Of a DNA stretch of 64,000 nucleotides, positions 12,105 through 25,500 are shown piece after piece. This DNA is from Lutjanus erythropterus (taxonomy: Eukaryota > Chordata > Actinopteri > Lutjaniformes > Lutjanidae). The notes beneath the pieces are model-generated. The model was not told where the DNA came from, did no database searches, and saw only the letters and a program-made list of their open reading frames with translations. The stretch's first letter is position 1. Every line of letters starts with the position of its first letter. The stretch lies in contig CM034592.1 of NCBI GenBank assembly GCA_020091685.1, positions 43,483,622 to 43,547,621 of the forward strand. Direction: 5' to 3'. The position numbers and the translations under genes are program-made.

Positions 12105-12300
12105 ACTTTGGGTTGTTTTAGGCACAAAACTACTTGGGTAGGTTAAGTTATGTCACATGACGTCACTGAAATGACTCAGCAGACAAATGTCACGTGACGC
12201 TCATAACATTATGTACTTTTAATAGCATTTTGGTTTTCACAACACACAAACCCCAGTCTCCTTGGTGAAAATCCTGCTTTTTTTTGAGCCATCCACCCAC
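12105..12300. repeat. dispersed repeat ('acttgggtaggtta' family)
   Basis: 'ggcacaaaactacttgggtaggtta', 'gtcacatgac' and 'ccatccacccacc' occur in the same order as at 48040 and 57397. Confidence 0.55.
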
Positions 12301-13906
12301 CCTGACTCAAATCACCCCACATGTGGCCTTCATTGTTCTCTAGACTCCATCAAAAGTCTGGTCCATCTCCTACAGCCACCGGTGGGTGTCTGTACGGGTC
12401 GAGAAGAAGTTGAGAAGGCTTAAGAACGCTTTTAGCCCCGGGCTAAATGCAGTGTGAAAAGCTCTTCATAAAACAGTGATATCATTCAATATCAAATTAA
12501 AACTTTTTGCTCAAAGCTTGAGTAAAAATAGATTCAAGATTCCAAAAAACTTTGTCTGTCACAAAGTGACAGAAAATCATCTTAGGGTGGAGGCTCAAAA
12601 CAAACAAACTGCTGGAACCGTGGTTTCCCAACACTATAAGCCCTACGAAACAAGACATGAGCGACACCGTCGAATGTACCAGTGTACCTTAAAATCAGTT
12701 CAGCAGTTCAATTCAGCTCAATTCAGTTCCAACGATCCAACACAGAAGGAAAAAACACTGTACCATCCTGTCACCGTCCTCTGTTTCAGGTTGTAGTGGT
12801 GTAATTCAAATTGGCCACGTTTCTGTGACGAGACAAACTCAGAACAGAAACTTATTATTGCTTTACGCAAACTTTAAATTGCATATTGCAGTGGGAATTA
12901 ATGAATTTTGTAAGTTCTCTTTTTGGCCCGAGGTGCTCTGAAACAGCTGCGGTGGTAGTAGCCGAAATGAGCGGTGAAGAGGGTCTTTAGTTATGCCTTT
13001 CTTTTTAATTTATGCATTTATAACCCATCATAAACAACTTTTAAGCCTGACCACAAAGTATGTCTAGGAGTTACTTTATACCAACTTTAACTTTTAGCTT
13101 CTGTCCTCAAGTTGCTTTATAAATATGAGCCCAGTAGCCTTCAGCTATATTGGATTAGCCCCAAGAATTCTGCATGATCACATCAGATCTCAAGGCCTGT
13201 AGTGTCATAAGCATTCAGCCAACTACGTATACTGTTTTAAATAGTGCATTATGCACTTTGCCAGTAGCTTTTCATCTGTATCTTCAGCCCAGTATCCCTG
13301 GAAATCACATCTATATTTGAGGGATTCATTTGCAAAAACAGATATCTCTCTTTTTTCTAAGTAATGTTATGTTTTGGTGTTTTTTGGTGCATTCCAAAGA
13401 ATATCAATCAGACAGGCGAATGTTTTGATCTCTCTTTCTCTCTTTTTTAAACTTTTGTAAATTGTGTTTTTATTATGCACTCAAGGGAATATCAATCAAA
13501 CTAGTGTTGTTTATTCATTTTGCAAGCGGCCTACCTTGTTTCATCGCCTCACAATTTAACTCTGATACCAACATTTAGTGGGAGTGCAGGAAGTAGTGTG
13601 GTGTTTCAAGTGAAAACAAAAGCTTGGTGCAAAAAAGCATACATTGCAAAAAGGCTTGGGACTGGAAAAAAAAAACAGGGTTGGAAAATACATAAAAGCT
13701 CTTTTGTATCGGTGCCTTCCATAAAAATGCAAAAGTTTTCAAGAGTAAATAGCAGACACTTGCTTATAGTTCTACAGTGAATACTATGACTAAATAATCT
13801 TTGGAGAAATAAAAGAAACGATAATAGATTCCCACTCATGTCTCACCCTGTGCAGAATACAGTCAGCAGTCCAGAGGGAGGAAACCGTTGATTTGGGCCA
13901 TTGACT
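12301..13906. other. non-coding
   Basis: Unique AT-rich sequence. The open frames seen are short and lack splice context. Confidence 0.45.
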
Positions 13907-14220
13907 GAATTAATATGATAAGCATGGCTCTTGTCAGATTCTGATGAGTGTGTGTGTGTGTGTGTGTGTCTGTGAAGGAGAGAAATTTTGAATTAATATG
14001 ATTATCATGGTTCTCGCCAATGTCTGCAATGTGTTTGCGAGACAGAACAAATGATAGGGAAGAGTGTGACTGATAGACAGGGTTACAATTTAGACAGAAC
14101 GAGAGTTGTGAATTAATATGGTTTGGCTCTTCTGAGCATCCATGAGACGGAAAGAAGTGGGGAGATTGTGTGAGCAGCAGTCTGTATGAGTGTGTGTATC
14201 TGCAATGCATATTTGAGTGT
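13907..14220. repeat. three degenerate GAATTAATATG units with TG tracts
   Basis: GAATTAATATG recurs at 13907, 13990 and 14110. The first two continue as GATAAGCATGGCTCTTGTCA and GATTATCATGGTTCTCGCCA, and the third as GTTTGGCTCTTCTGAGCA. Short TG runs (for example 13948-13969) follow. This looks like an old tandem duplication. Confidence 0.6.
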
Positions 14221-16437
14221 GTGTGAAGAAGAGTGCAGAAAGCCGGAATGACTGTCGATGTCAGCACTTTTCATCTATTTTCAAAGGAACCCTTCACATA
14301 CCCACACACACGCACACACATCCGGGCAGGTAGCCGAATGGTGCCTCATCTCTCTTCCATGATTTTTTAATATTCTTTCAGCTGCAGATTTTCAAAGGAA
14401 AGTCCGTCACAATGACGACTGTTTGATCTGCCCGCTGTCATCAGTGGACAGTGGACAGACACACAGAGATCTGTAGCTATTTGGCAAATCTGCAGGTTTG
14501 AAAATTCAAAATTCGGATTTTAAGGTCATTTTTTTTAAACACCAGAACAGCCAAGGCAAGCATTTTGACCATTTTCAAATTTATATGCGCAATAACTTTA
14601 TTGCATTAAAAACTACAATACTACTGCTCCCTGACTTCTCCTAAAAGCATCTCTATTTTCATTTAAAAATGCTTTTTTAATATAAATTACATAAAAGGCA
14701 AAGAAAATGTGATAATTTTTACCCGTTTCAGCCATGATAACGCAGAAATTGCCACTGTTATATTTTACTTTTTGCACATGCAACATGCATCATGTTTGCT
14801 TAACAACTGTCATGGTCTCTGTCAATAATACTTCAAAAGTGGCCTTGATTTCCATTTACAGACATTAAAAGCTTTTGTATGCCGATAAAATTCTTTCCTG
14901 TTAAAAGTAAGATTTTCCTTGCAGATGTTTCCTCATTGCTTGTTCTTGGTTGGAACTACTGAGTCACTTATAATATAAAGAACACAGTCTAGACCTGCTC
15001 TGTATGAAAAGTTGTATGTTATGATCTGGTGCATTACAAATAACACTGACTTGACTCCCAACAGAGACTGATTGAAGCACTATAGCCTGTTATATTTGTA
15101 AGATGTGGAAGTGAGCTTACTGACCGCTTTGAATTATGTTTTTATATTTCTTTTTATTCATGCCCAAGTCCTTTTGAAACCACTGGGGTTGCAGTTGAAA
15201 GAGTAAGGGTAAAAATGTCATACACACCATGAGAATACATCTAAACAACACATTATTTTAATAGAAGACACAATGTAATTATAGACAGATCTACTCATGG
15301 CCTAATGATGAGGATAGATATTATTAACAGTCAGTGATTTTTTGCCAGCTGTCCTTCGTGCCTTTGGCAGCTGCTCCTGTGTTGCTTTTAGCCTGAATTA
15401 TGTGTTTAAATTTTGTCTTTGTCTCATATTGTAGTTGTATTATTATAGTATGCCAGTCTGGTAAACTTTTACAATTGTTCAGATGCTGTAAACGTTGCCC
15501 TTTTTATGTTACTCGTTGCCTGGAAAAACCTGAGTCGGCTTACCAAAGTGGAAAACCACTGATGTGTAACGGCTTAGCTTGATTGTGGTTGTTAGGCTTA
15601 GTGAAGCCAGAAAACACAAAGATATCCTGGGTGTATTGAACTCGCTTCATGGAACAGACCTCAGGGTGTGTGGGTCCCAACTATGGTGTTTTTTTGGTGA
15701 GTTAAATATGTCAAAATCAACAGGAAAGTAACCGATCTCGTGTTGCAAATCGTCACTTGAATATAGCAAAGTTGGTGAAACGGGCCCTCAGTGATGTCCT
15801 GATGTAGACAGTGTGATCACTCGGTCTGTGACGTTGTTGAGCAGAGTTTTGTAGCCATTGTAAACATATCAGTAAGTCTGTAAAATGTGTAACATACTGT
15901 TTGTATTATTTTTGAGCAGATGTGGTTCCATCATGCAGACAGAATGGGATCCATTTGCAACATTAAGTTGGGTTTTGCTGGAAATCTGGCAACAACAGAT
16001 GGTGACAGAAACCAAGAGCTGTGGAAAATTTAAGAAGAAATTACTTGAGGATCCTCTATACATTTTATTTTATATGACATAAGATGAGGACTATATCAGT
16101 CATGGTCTCATGGTTGACTGCATATAATTGTTTAAATCTAAATTTAAATAGGACAAATTCAGTGTTAAGTCATGTGTCATCGCTCACTTATTCTGAAGAT
16201 AAGTGAGTGAGTGTAGAGCAAATATTAGGATTGAACTTTGAGATAAATAATGAAGATACACAGCCAGAAAGTATCTTTCAACTTCTTTTCTCTGTCTCTC
16301 TTACTCTAAAATTCATTTTATTTTCTCTCCTCTCCCTCCATTTTTTTCCATTCCCTGTGCTGTATTCATTCCCCTCACTTCAGTGAAGATCTAGAAGGCC
16401 GCTGACCCTCATCACCAAATGCATTACAAGCACCGGA

Positions 16438-16440
<3 letters not shown>
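14221..16440. other. non-coding
   Basis: AT-rich, with no coding or transposon signal that I can defend. Confidence 0.45.

Positions 16441-16480
<40 letters not shown>
16441..16480. repeat. (TG)20 microsatellite
   Basis: Twenty uninterrupted units; shorter TG-rich stretches continue to about 16600. Confidence 0.95.
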
Positions 16481-16484
<4 letters not shown>

Positions 16485-17042
16485 AGATAGAGACAAAAAG
16501 TGGGAATGAGAAAATGGACTTGTGCACGTTGTGTGTGTTTATATACTCTGTGTGTGGTTATACATAGGTCCACATATGTGTGAGTGTGTGTGAGAGAGAG
16601 ACGCAAGTAGCCCATTTCTGCAGAATCAGTTCTCCCTCTATCCAGATAAAAACCCCTTGACCTTCCACTGATGAAGGTTTGTGCTTTCTGTCTCTTTCAT
16701 GAACTGTTTTCATCTGCGGAAGGATTCATGTGACAGTGATGTTGAAGAAAAAAAAAATGTCCCAAGGCTTTTGCTGCATTTATCAAGTCTAATTAGATTT
16801 CCTTTGATAATTACATATTGTTGTACCACAGCGTTTGAAACTACTTGTTTCTGAGTGGCTGCGTTGTCCATTTGAATAACTGGAGACTGTCGGTTTAACT
16901 AGCTAAGAAAATACATGCAACATCAAGTAACCATAGCAACATTACTTTTGTTTAATGCTTTGTTGCTAGTTAAGTCTGAATGGCTAAATTAACCTTATCA
17001 TGAGTTAAACAACCATGATAAAACTTTGAAGCAGCTTCTCAT

Positions 17043-17205
17043 TGACCTCCAAACTGCTTGCAGACTGCAAACCCCTCATTTCACTCACGTGGAGGAGAAA
17101 GTACAGTGGCCATGAATCTTGCACAAAACACAATTGGGCGTATCTGGAGCCAGTGTTTGGCTTGTCCGCTCTGGGCTGCTGTAGAAACATGGCGGTTTAT
17201 TTACA
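17043..17205. mobile_element. fragment of the same short inverted-repeat family as 45634-46027
   Basis: 'gagccagtgtttggcttgtcc', 'ctgggctgctgtagaaacatgg' and 'gcaaacccctcattt' match the interior of the family. Both ends are missing, and a CG-richer unrelated stretch follows to 17540. Confidence 0.65.
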
Positions 17206-17545
17206 TTCCATTTTCGGCAATATTCTGCCAGCGTTCAAGTGGAGTCGAGCAGTGAGAATTTCACCCCACGCTCACAGAGGCGTGCGATGCCGCTGCTCCC
17301 CCGCTCAAAGCCGCACCAGGCTGCTCCTCTCACAATTGCTCCGTGCTTAACTCAGATTTCTTCCCCGCCCGCTCAGATTGCTCACTCCAAAAAAAGAAAA
17401 ATCTGCATTGTTATTCAGAGATAGTTTCAACCGTAGCCTGTGGGCCGAAACGCACCATAGGCTACAATATACGCGTATCAATTGAAGCTCCTATGGTGCA
17501 CTGCAGGCTTCACGCCACAGAGCCAGCAGTATTTTAGGAAAAGGT
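17206..17545. other. CG-richer repeat-like stretch with short palindromes
   Basis: The composition differs from its surroundings, with several CpG (CGTGCGATGCCGCTG, CACGCC). GCACCATAGG at 17452 pairs with CCTATGGTGC at 17490, around a central ATACGCGTAT palindrome. No terminal repeats or coding signal that I trust. Confidence 0.35.
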
Positions 17546-18584
17546 TGCTATATGTATCTATTTATTTATTATTGTTAATAATAGTGTTATTCTTTAATAA
17601 AATATTGTCCTGAGGGGAAAAATCCTCACCTTTTTTCAGCTCAGTCTATATAATGACTAAGTAGTGCGCGATATTCATGGTTTTGCAAAACAAAACAACA
17701 TACAGTATGTTTATGCTCAAGTTGTTATGAGAGAAGTGAAGATGGAAGTAAGGTGACATTATTCTTGGAGCACCTGAGTCTGTGACTGTTGAAGAATAGG
17801 ATGGTTGTGTCCATAAAACACTGGATGTTAATACAGGAGATCACAGAACTTCTTTTTTTGTTTTAAATATGACTATATTTGTCCCATATTCTTAACTGCA
17901 TGGTCAATGGTCCCCTAACTTAGACTAAGCTGTCATTTTAACCTGAACCATTAAGTTTCCCTTAACTAACTTAAACAACTTTTTTTTCATGCCTAAATCT
18001 AATCAAACCTTAACCACGTTGTTACATCAAAAAACATTGAATTTTGCAATAATTTGTTAAGAAACTGGAAAGAAACAGATGAATAACATTGTCTTGCTGA
18101 TAGCATCAGATAAGAAAAAGCTAATTCAGGAGAGCATCACACACTTGTTTTCCTTAACAGAAATAAATTGAAAATAAATAGGAAAGATCTGTTGAAAGGG
18201 TTCATAAAAGGAGGACATATTCAACATATTTTCTATTGTATATAATTTACCCAATAAGATAGATGATTCATCAAGTTAACAGAGACAAGTGCTGTCTGCA
18301 GGATTCCTCTCCATGGTGCTTTTTTTTTAAATTTCAATGCATATGAAGACTTTTTTAAGATCCAGTGTATGATTGTGAGCTCTGTGCATTCCACAGCAAA
18401 GAGGTTTTCAGAGCCTGTTAGTTCAAATTGTTGCGTGAAGAAGAAGGAACACTTTACTTTTCACCAGCCCCTTCACATTCCCAAGTCGTCAAATGCAGAT
18501 GTTATGCAGCAGCCCTTTTAACTTATAAAAAAATGTATAAAACGTACTTTTGGCATAGTGTTAAGAGCTAGAAAGTCCCTGTAT

Positions 18585-18870
18585 GGAGGAGGTGGGGTGA
18601 AAGGATGGTTCAAACACCTTTCACCCAGGAAACTGGGATTTGTCTCCTATGTGAAACCAAAACATTATTTAATTATTTAAGGTACATTACATTACACTCA
18701 TCACATAAGTTGCATCAAGTCACTTTTGTCTTACGACTTCACTTATGTCACATAATATATATAATCTACTTATTTTAACCAAAAACCTGCCCTTTTCATG
18801 AATGTAACCAGCTAGTTTTGGTTCCTAAACCTACCCAAACTGAGACTTTTTCACAAGTTAGCCATGTGTT
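18585..18870. repeat. dispersed repeat, same family, opposite orientation
   Basis: 'gtggggtgaaaggatggttcaaacac', 'cacccaggaaactgg', 'atgtgaaaccaaa' and 'ttcctaaacctacccaaactgagac' mirror the order at 12105. It ends exactly where short element copy B begins. Confidence 0.6.
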
Positions 18871-18871
18871 A

Positions 18872-19427
18872 AAGGGATAATCCACCCAAAAATTAAAATA
18901 CAGTCATTATCTATTCGCCCTTATGCCGACTGAAGGTTGGATTCAGTGTTTTAGTCCACAAGACACTGCTGGAGTTTCACAGGAAAACAGTGCTGCAGAA
19001 ACTTCCAGACAACTGAAGTGAATTGTGACCAGTTTTCAAATGTGAAAAACCAACCAAAAGAACCCACAAAATGCCTCCATACTGATCATCTGGTGTAATC
19101 CAAATCTCCTAAAGCCCGACATGCCGTTCACTTTCGTGCGAGTGCCATCACACCACAGACACCACGTTCAGGTGGTGTGCACTTGCATGTGAATGTAGCT
19201 CCAAGCTACGGATCTACAGTGAAGATTCAGGCTAAAAACATGGCGTAAATGGCGTCTTTCAAATTCCACCAGAAAGGCAGTATGGAGGCATTTCTGTCTT
19301 TCTGTTACCAATCTCTCGGAGATTCTGCAACACTGATTTCCTGTGAAACTCCAGCAGTGTTTTGTGGACTAAAAAACTAAACCCAACCTTCAATCAGCAA
19401 TTTTCAATTTTGGGTGAACTGTCCCTT
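18872..19427. mobile_element. short inverted-repeat element, copy B
   Basis: AAGGGATAATCCACCC at 18872 and GGGTGAACTGTCCCTT ending at 19427 form the ends; TA lies on both sides. At 556 bases it is longer than copy A because of extra internal sequence (about 19080-19290). It is inserted directly at the edge of the dispersed repeat 18585-18870. Confidence 0.75.
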
Positions 19428-19429
19428 TA

Positions 19430-19559
19430 GAAGGGCTTTATGGCAGCATCCCATACAGTTGCTAAAGGGATTAGAACGGGTTGTTTTCACTCAACACTTG
19501 TTTTATGATACAGATTATGATTATAACATCTTAAAGAAAAGTGCCCTATACATAAAGAC

Positions 19560-19596
<37 letters not shown>

Positions 19597-20890
19597 CTGA
19601 CTTACTTACTGGTCATTTACTGCAGCACAAAAATCACCGAAAAAACAGTCATTAATGAATATTTGCTGGGGCATAACAGCATTTCTTTTCAGTTTGGAAA
19701 ATATAGGTCTTAACTTCCTGAATCTCAAGAAGAATTTTTTTTTTTTCATGTGGTCCTTTTCAGTGTTGGTAAATATTTACACCTTAATCTGCTTTTCAAA
19801 GTCAAATCCACTAAATAAATTTTCAACATATAACTTATAACCATCATACACTGACAGACAACTATGAATCACATGTCTTATGCGGCAATTTTCAGCCGTC
19901 CCAGAAAGATCTTGACTTAATGTACTGTTTCTACATAAAAAGCAGCAATCAAATGTGCCATTTGTGCCGCTGAGATGGCAGCACTTTTAGTCACAGTCGC
20001 AGTAAATACAGAGTCAATAATCGCCCAACTGCCCCCAGAGACAAGGTTATTTTAGAGACAACACAAATAAACTTGTTAAGTGTTTGCTGCAAGCACGCTT
20101 GTTGAACTCACACTGACTGCAGATTTGCTTTTATGTCGAAGCTGTCAGGAAAAAAAAAAAAAAGTTTGATTGTTTTTAAGCATTTGAGTAGCAGTTAGGC
20201 TAATTAAATAGTTAGGAAACACTTACATTCTGCGTTTCAATATCCCAATAGTTCAAACAAATTATTCTACTTACAGGATAATGGATGGGAAACAAATCTG
20301 TGGTCTTTGGCTGATAAAATGACAGCACTTTAAAGGCTATATTTTGTCTTGGATTACATTTGTGAAGCGGCAAGCTTTAACAACTGACAGTGAAAATGAC
20401 AGCTTATACCAAGAAACATTATCACAAGTGGTTAGAAAAGGCCTGTCATAACAAATGGAAATATAATCGCTCTCATATGAATTGAAACAATCAACTGCCG
20501 GCTTTAAACAACTTCCAGAGAAAATGAAGTTTTATTTTACAGCTGCCCGTGAAAATGACAGCTTGTAAGGGGCGGCGTGTCAAAACATAAGTGCTTGGCA
20601 GTGGACCAGTCGGCGCTAATGGTATTCATAGGTGGATGTTTATGCTTCGTTTTGGAACGTGCTGTACACTGGGTGGGTGTTCGGTGCAGAAAATGCAACA
20701 TACCATGTGTTTTCCACTGTGCAGTCTCTGTGGCATTGACTGACATATTAAGTTTGTGCCAAGCTGATGTTGTTGTATTTATGCATTTTACAGAATTTAG
20801 TGGTTAAAGTATCCATTTGCATAGATTTGATTTGCCTCTGAACACCAAAAAATTGGATTTGAAATAATATTTTCTGGTGTAATGTCAGCT
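19430..20890. other. non-coding with a short direct repeat
   Basis: GTGAAAATGACAGCTT occurs near 20391 and 20549, about 160 bases apart. Apart from the ATT tract nothing else stands out. Confidence 0.45.
19561..19595. repeat. (ATT)n microsatellite
   Basis: Eleven to twelve ATT units without interruption. Confidence 0.95.
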
Positions 20891-20894
20891 AGAT

Positions 20895-20985
20895 CAGTGC
20901 TTCCCAACCTTTTGTTCCTTGGAGAGCCTCCTCCCTCCTTGTATCTAAAGAAAGCTGAGCCCCCCAAGCCTGAACACAGTTCACT
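20895..20985. mobile_element. left end of a hAT-like element (CAGTGCTTCCCAACC)
   Basis: CAGTGCTTCCCAACCTTTTG followed by 'ctgagccccccaag' matches the start of a widespread vertebrate hAT family. No matching right end (GGTTGGGAAGCACTG) is seen nearby, so the copy is truncated. Confidence 0.55.
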
Positions 20986-21002
20986 TTTGTATAAATTGCA
21001 GC

Positions 21003-21120
21003 GTTCGTACAGGTGCTGGAAATCCTTGAAAACACTTGGACTTTACTCCAGTGTTTGAAAAGGTTTAAAAAGTGCTTGGATTTTAGATTAAGTGCTTGAA
21101 ACTGCTTAAAACTGTAATCA
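21003..21120. repeat. dispersed repeat with 'gtgcttgga/gtgcttgaaa' motifs
   Basis: Repeated 'tgcttg' phrases (near 21072 and 21093) together with 'gaaaaggtttaaaaagtgcttgga' resemble a teleost dispersed repeat I recognise but cannot name. It adjoins the truncated hAT end. Confidence 0.4.
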
Positions 21121-22660
21121 CATTACTTTCATAATTAACTGCTGCCTGATTGAATCAGTTGGTTAACTTTCCAGTCAGGAAATGTCATTATAATTGCTCC
21201 TCATTTGACATTGTCTAGCAGTGTTTTATATCTTATATTAATGATTCATCAGTTAATCAATTGTTTGCATTGTCAGCTATTGGTTAGGGAAAATGCACAA
21301 AGTGTAGAAAGCCAAGTCTACTTACAGACGGTGCCACAATTTGACATTAAACTCTCTATCATGCATATTATTATTTGTAAATTGTATTTGAATCTGTCTT
21401 ATGTCCCTAACTAATGTTGAATTTGAACTGATGTACTGTACTTTGTTTTGCAAGGACCTATGGGAAAATGCAAATGGAACGAGTGATGTGCAAAGTGAAA
21501 CCACCAAAGCAAAACAAAATCAAACAGGAGTTATGTTCTGTTACAAGATATTGTATACCAGCAGAGGGGATTTTTAAAAATGATGTGTTTAAAAATACAA
21601 CCACATGGTGCAGTGGGGATATTTTTTACAAGTACTGGTCTTTCCTTCCCTGTAAAATCCTGCCTATATGCCTATCCAAGGCATACCAAAGTAATGTGAA
21701 AGCTCTTCTTCAGTTATTTGAAGTAATAGAAATTTAAACACAGAAGTAGGTTTTTATTTTGCAAAGGAATTGCCTGCATATTACCTATAACTGTGACTTT
21801 TTAGCTGGAAAACACAATAGGACCACAGGAAATGAATATTTACATATTTTATGAAGGGTACGTCTGGGTAATTTCTAACTCAAGACACAACTGGATATAA
21901 GTGAAGGATTACAAGAATAGTTGACTGGTTTGTGCTGTTCATGGGTATTTATCAATGGGAATAGTTTTTATTTTGGACAGAATAAGTTACTGGATTGAAT
22001 CGACCTGACCTTTTCTGATTTAACAGGACCATTTTTGTTGTAAAAACATCAATCGATGGATTAGTATGAGGTTTAAATGGTGAGTTGCCTCAGATTTGTA
22101 ACTGTTTGTTTGCTTGTTTGTGGCAATCTAAGCCTTCTAGTGGCATGTTGCATGAGTGTACATGTTTATAGAGTAGTTGTGTACTTTGATCCCAAACCCC
22201 ATTTATTGCTAACCGATTGGCCACAAAAACCCTGTTAAGCCACAGGACCTAAAGTTTGAGGGCCTATCAGGTACCAAGACATGGTTCAACAGGATTTTAA
22301 AATGCTGGTAATTGTGTGAGGTAAAAAGAATTAGCACAATGCTATAACATGCATAAAGCAAGATATTCTACCTGGCATGTTCATTTGCATGTACTGGACT
22401 GGCCACTATATGATGGCACTCTTGTCTAAACTTTAGTCAGGATGAACTTTTTTGCTGGACTGTCCTGCAGTGAGTTATGAGTTAATAAAGAGGCGACTGT
22501 CAGTCTGATCCAACACAAAAAAGGCTATTCTGAAGGGGAACACAAATGTAGCTGCATACCAACAATCAGGGAAAGATACCCTGTTGTCTACAAATATACA
22601 GTATATTGAGGTGCACTGGCATATCTTTTTGTGGGTCTGTCTGTTTGCATTTCTTTCAGT

Positions 22661-22661
<1 letters not shown>

Positions 22662-22713
<52 letters not shown>

Positions 22714-22720
22714 GTGTGTG
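22662..22720. repeat. (TG)n microsatellite
   Basis: Nearly pure TG with one CG step near the right end, then G-rich sequence (GGAGGTGGGG, GGGTGGGGGG) to 22746. Confidence 0.95.
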
Positions 22721-24151
22721 GAGGTGGGGTTGTGTGGGTGGGGGGTACACACTTGCCTGAGCGTCTGTTGATTGCAGTCGGATGGAAAAACAATTGGAAA
22801 CGCCTCTCTGGCTGATAGATCCATGTAATCAGCAGTTACAAAGTGAGCTGTGTTCAGAATAACAATGTTTGAGAAACACAGCTAGTTACCATATAGATAA
22901 GACAGACACAAGACCTCCATCGTGGTATTTTAGTCCGACATTAGAACGCAATCAGGGCCTCTCGTCTGCTCGACAACAACCTCTTCAGCTGAGCAGTTCC
23001 CGGTTATTGACTGGCAACCGTATTTAAGAGGCTACAAGTGTAAATCCAAAGGTGAACAAAACTGAAGGCTGCAATAGCACAGTGCGGTGTATTTACTGTA
23101 CATGATGAGGCTGCGACCAGAAGCTCCACCTCTGCAAATTGAATTCCATATCAATGAATGTCGCCAGTTATTGTGCATCTTAAGGAAGAGGTTAAGTGAG
23201 CTTCACTCGATTCACGAGGCATTGCATGTCCGTCCGTTGTTCCCAGGGGCTCTTCTTTGTGACTCTGAAGATGCATTTGGAACTGAAATGTTAGCTTTTA
23301 AATGCAGTTTTTTGGCCTAGAGTGCATGTACTCCAGTATATTTTGGACTAATTTTTGAAGTTTCTCCATTGTGCAGCTTAAGTCTGATGTAAGATGTATT
23401 TTCTGTCCTGACTCTCTCCAAAGGATAAACATATATTCATTAATTAGGCATTACAATTACAGTTAGTTACAGTTTGTCACAAAAGACTGGCACACCTTCA
23501 TGAAAATGACATGCAAGACTGTCGCAGATAGACAACTGGACAAGCCCTTATAAGAGAGAAGTGAGAGGGGGTAACATGAGGTGGATGGGTGTGCAGTGGA
23601 GTGGGCATACAGTGTGGCAATGTGTGACAGACCTGTGCTGTCTGTTGACTGGAATTGGTGTCTCTGAGCGAAAAAGACTGCCTTTGATCAAGATGTTCAA
23701 ATGTAGGAAGTCAGAAAAATAAATACTCAAGCAAAGTATAAATATGTGAAAAGTCACGTGCAGTAATGAAGTATTCGTACTTAGTTACTTCCCACCTCCT
23801 CATACTGCAATATAAAAGACAGTTTCACAAGATTTAAATAGTGCTGACAACTCGGGGTGAAATCAGAAATGGAACAGAAGGAGAGAGAGTCAGTGCAACA
23901 GTATTCTGCCAGTGGGATTCAACCTCTCAACCTTTAGGAATACCCGTCAGGTACACAGCCTGCTGATCCTACAGGGAGACTCGGTGGTCTGTTCTCCTTC
24001 TGTCTTATTTTTCTATTACCAGGAGCTACAGGGAGCCTCAGCAAGGATAGCAGAGGGTCACTGTGGTGTCACTCCCTGGATGTGTGAGAGTGGAGACATC
24101 TGGACATGGAGAGACTGAATTTGTGTGGGTGCACGAGGCAGGAAGAAAACA

Positions 24152-24256
<105 letters not shown>

Positions 24257-25344
24257 CCGAAGCACTATATGTGAGAAAAGGGTTTGTGTGTGCGCGTGAC
24301 CTACCACCAAGCAACAGGCCAATGAAAACAACACCAGGAGATTGCTGCCCTCCTACAAAAACATCACTGCAGCAACACAGGTCAAAAGTCACTCCATGTC
24401 TGTGAGGGGTGTATGTGTGCATTTGTGTGCGTTTTCACCTTTGTACAATTGAGTAATCATCTGTGTGGTGACATGTACGCATATGCGAAGGATTATGCAT
24501 ATATTTGCATATTTGTGTACTGCGTACGTGTTATGATTCACGCAGCAGGGGCAGGGGTCATGTTTCCACCCTGCGTGATGACGCTGCAGGTGTGTGTGTG
24601 TGTGTTTGTGTGTGTGCATTAGTATGGGGCACTGAGCGCATGGTGGGGGACTTCGAGGTGATAAGTCAGCCTTCTACCTAGAATTATAATGATGTCCGCT
24701 GCTCTGCTGCTGTTCCCTGCTGGACACCCTCCATCCCTCTACACTGCATCTTTACTGTACAACACGCCACTTGAATACACACTCATACACGCCTGTAGTG
24801 CGAGTCGTACTGTTTTAATACGTCCTTGTTCTGCTGCGCAATCTTCCAGAGGAGGAAGTTTTTCAAAAATGAAGTTTCACCATTTTCTTTAGCTTTTGGA
24901 AGCAATTGAACAACGAATGGGGTGATTGTAAATAATTAGAGTTTTCTTACAATCAAACAGTTGTGGGAGCATGGAAAGTAATTATTGACCTTGGGAGCTA
25001 TGATAAATTATTCAAGGTTAGTCAAGGTACAGTTGTTAGCTTTTACTGGAGCTTCTGTACAATAACCAATGGAACATTTAACTCAAACGAGGCATGTGAG
25101 AATTATATTAAGGCAGTGAAAAAATCCAAGCATATCCCTTAACATTTCCTAAGAAATGTATTTCCTGCTCAATCAAAACTTTGTATGTTTTATATATTGT
25201 TGAATGAAGTAAGAGATGCATGACGTTCCAAGCATGATAGTACAGAATACAATATTACTCATAACTGATATCCTGTAGCTTTAATAAATGACTTTGGCTG
25301 CATCATCAAAGATGTAAAGAAGATATTTTAATATAAACTTTGCA

Positions 25345-25500
25345 GCCCATTTTTCCACCGGATGTTATGGCTCAGCTTGGCTTGACTCGCTCGTTTTTGC
25401 TTTTCCATTGTGGATAGCACCTTGCGCTTTTTGTGTTGTCACCTTGGTTAAGGTTGCAAGAGAGCTGAGCAGGTGCTGAAAGGTGATATATTCACTCGAC
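25345..25500. repeat. dispersed repeat with CTCGGCTTGGCTTGACTCGC-like sequence
   Basis: 'ggctcagcttggcttgactcgctc' followed by 'ttttgcttttccattgtggatagcacct' matches a short element common in teleosts. The right end is not clear. Confidence 0.4.

Noticed and set aside
23087-23320. 77-residue plus-strand frame in repeat-free sequence
   Set aside because: No acceptor or donor at suitable positions and no recognised motif; at most a non-coding block.
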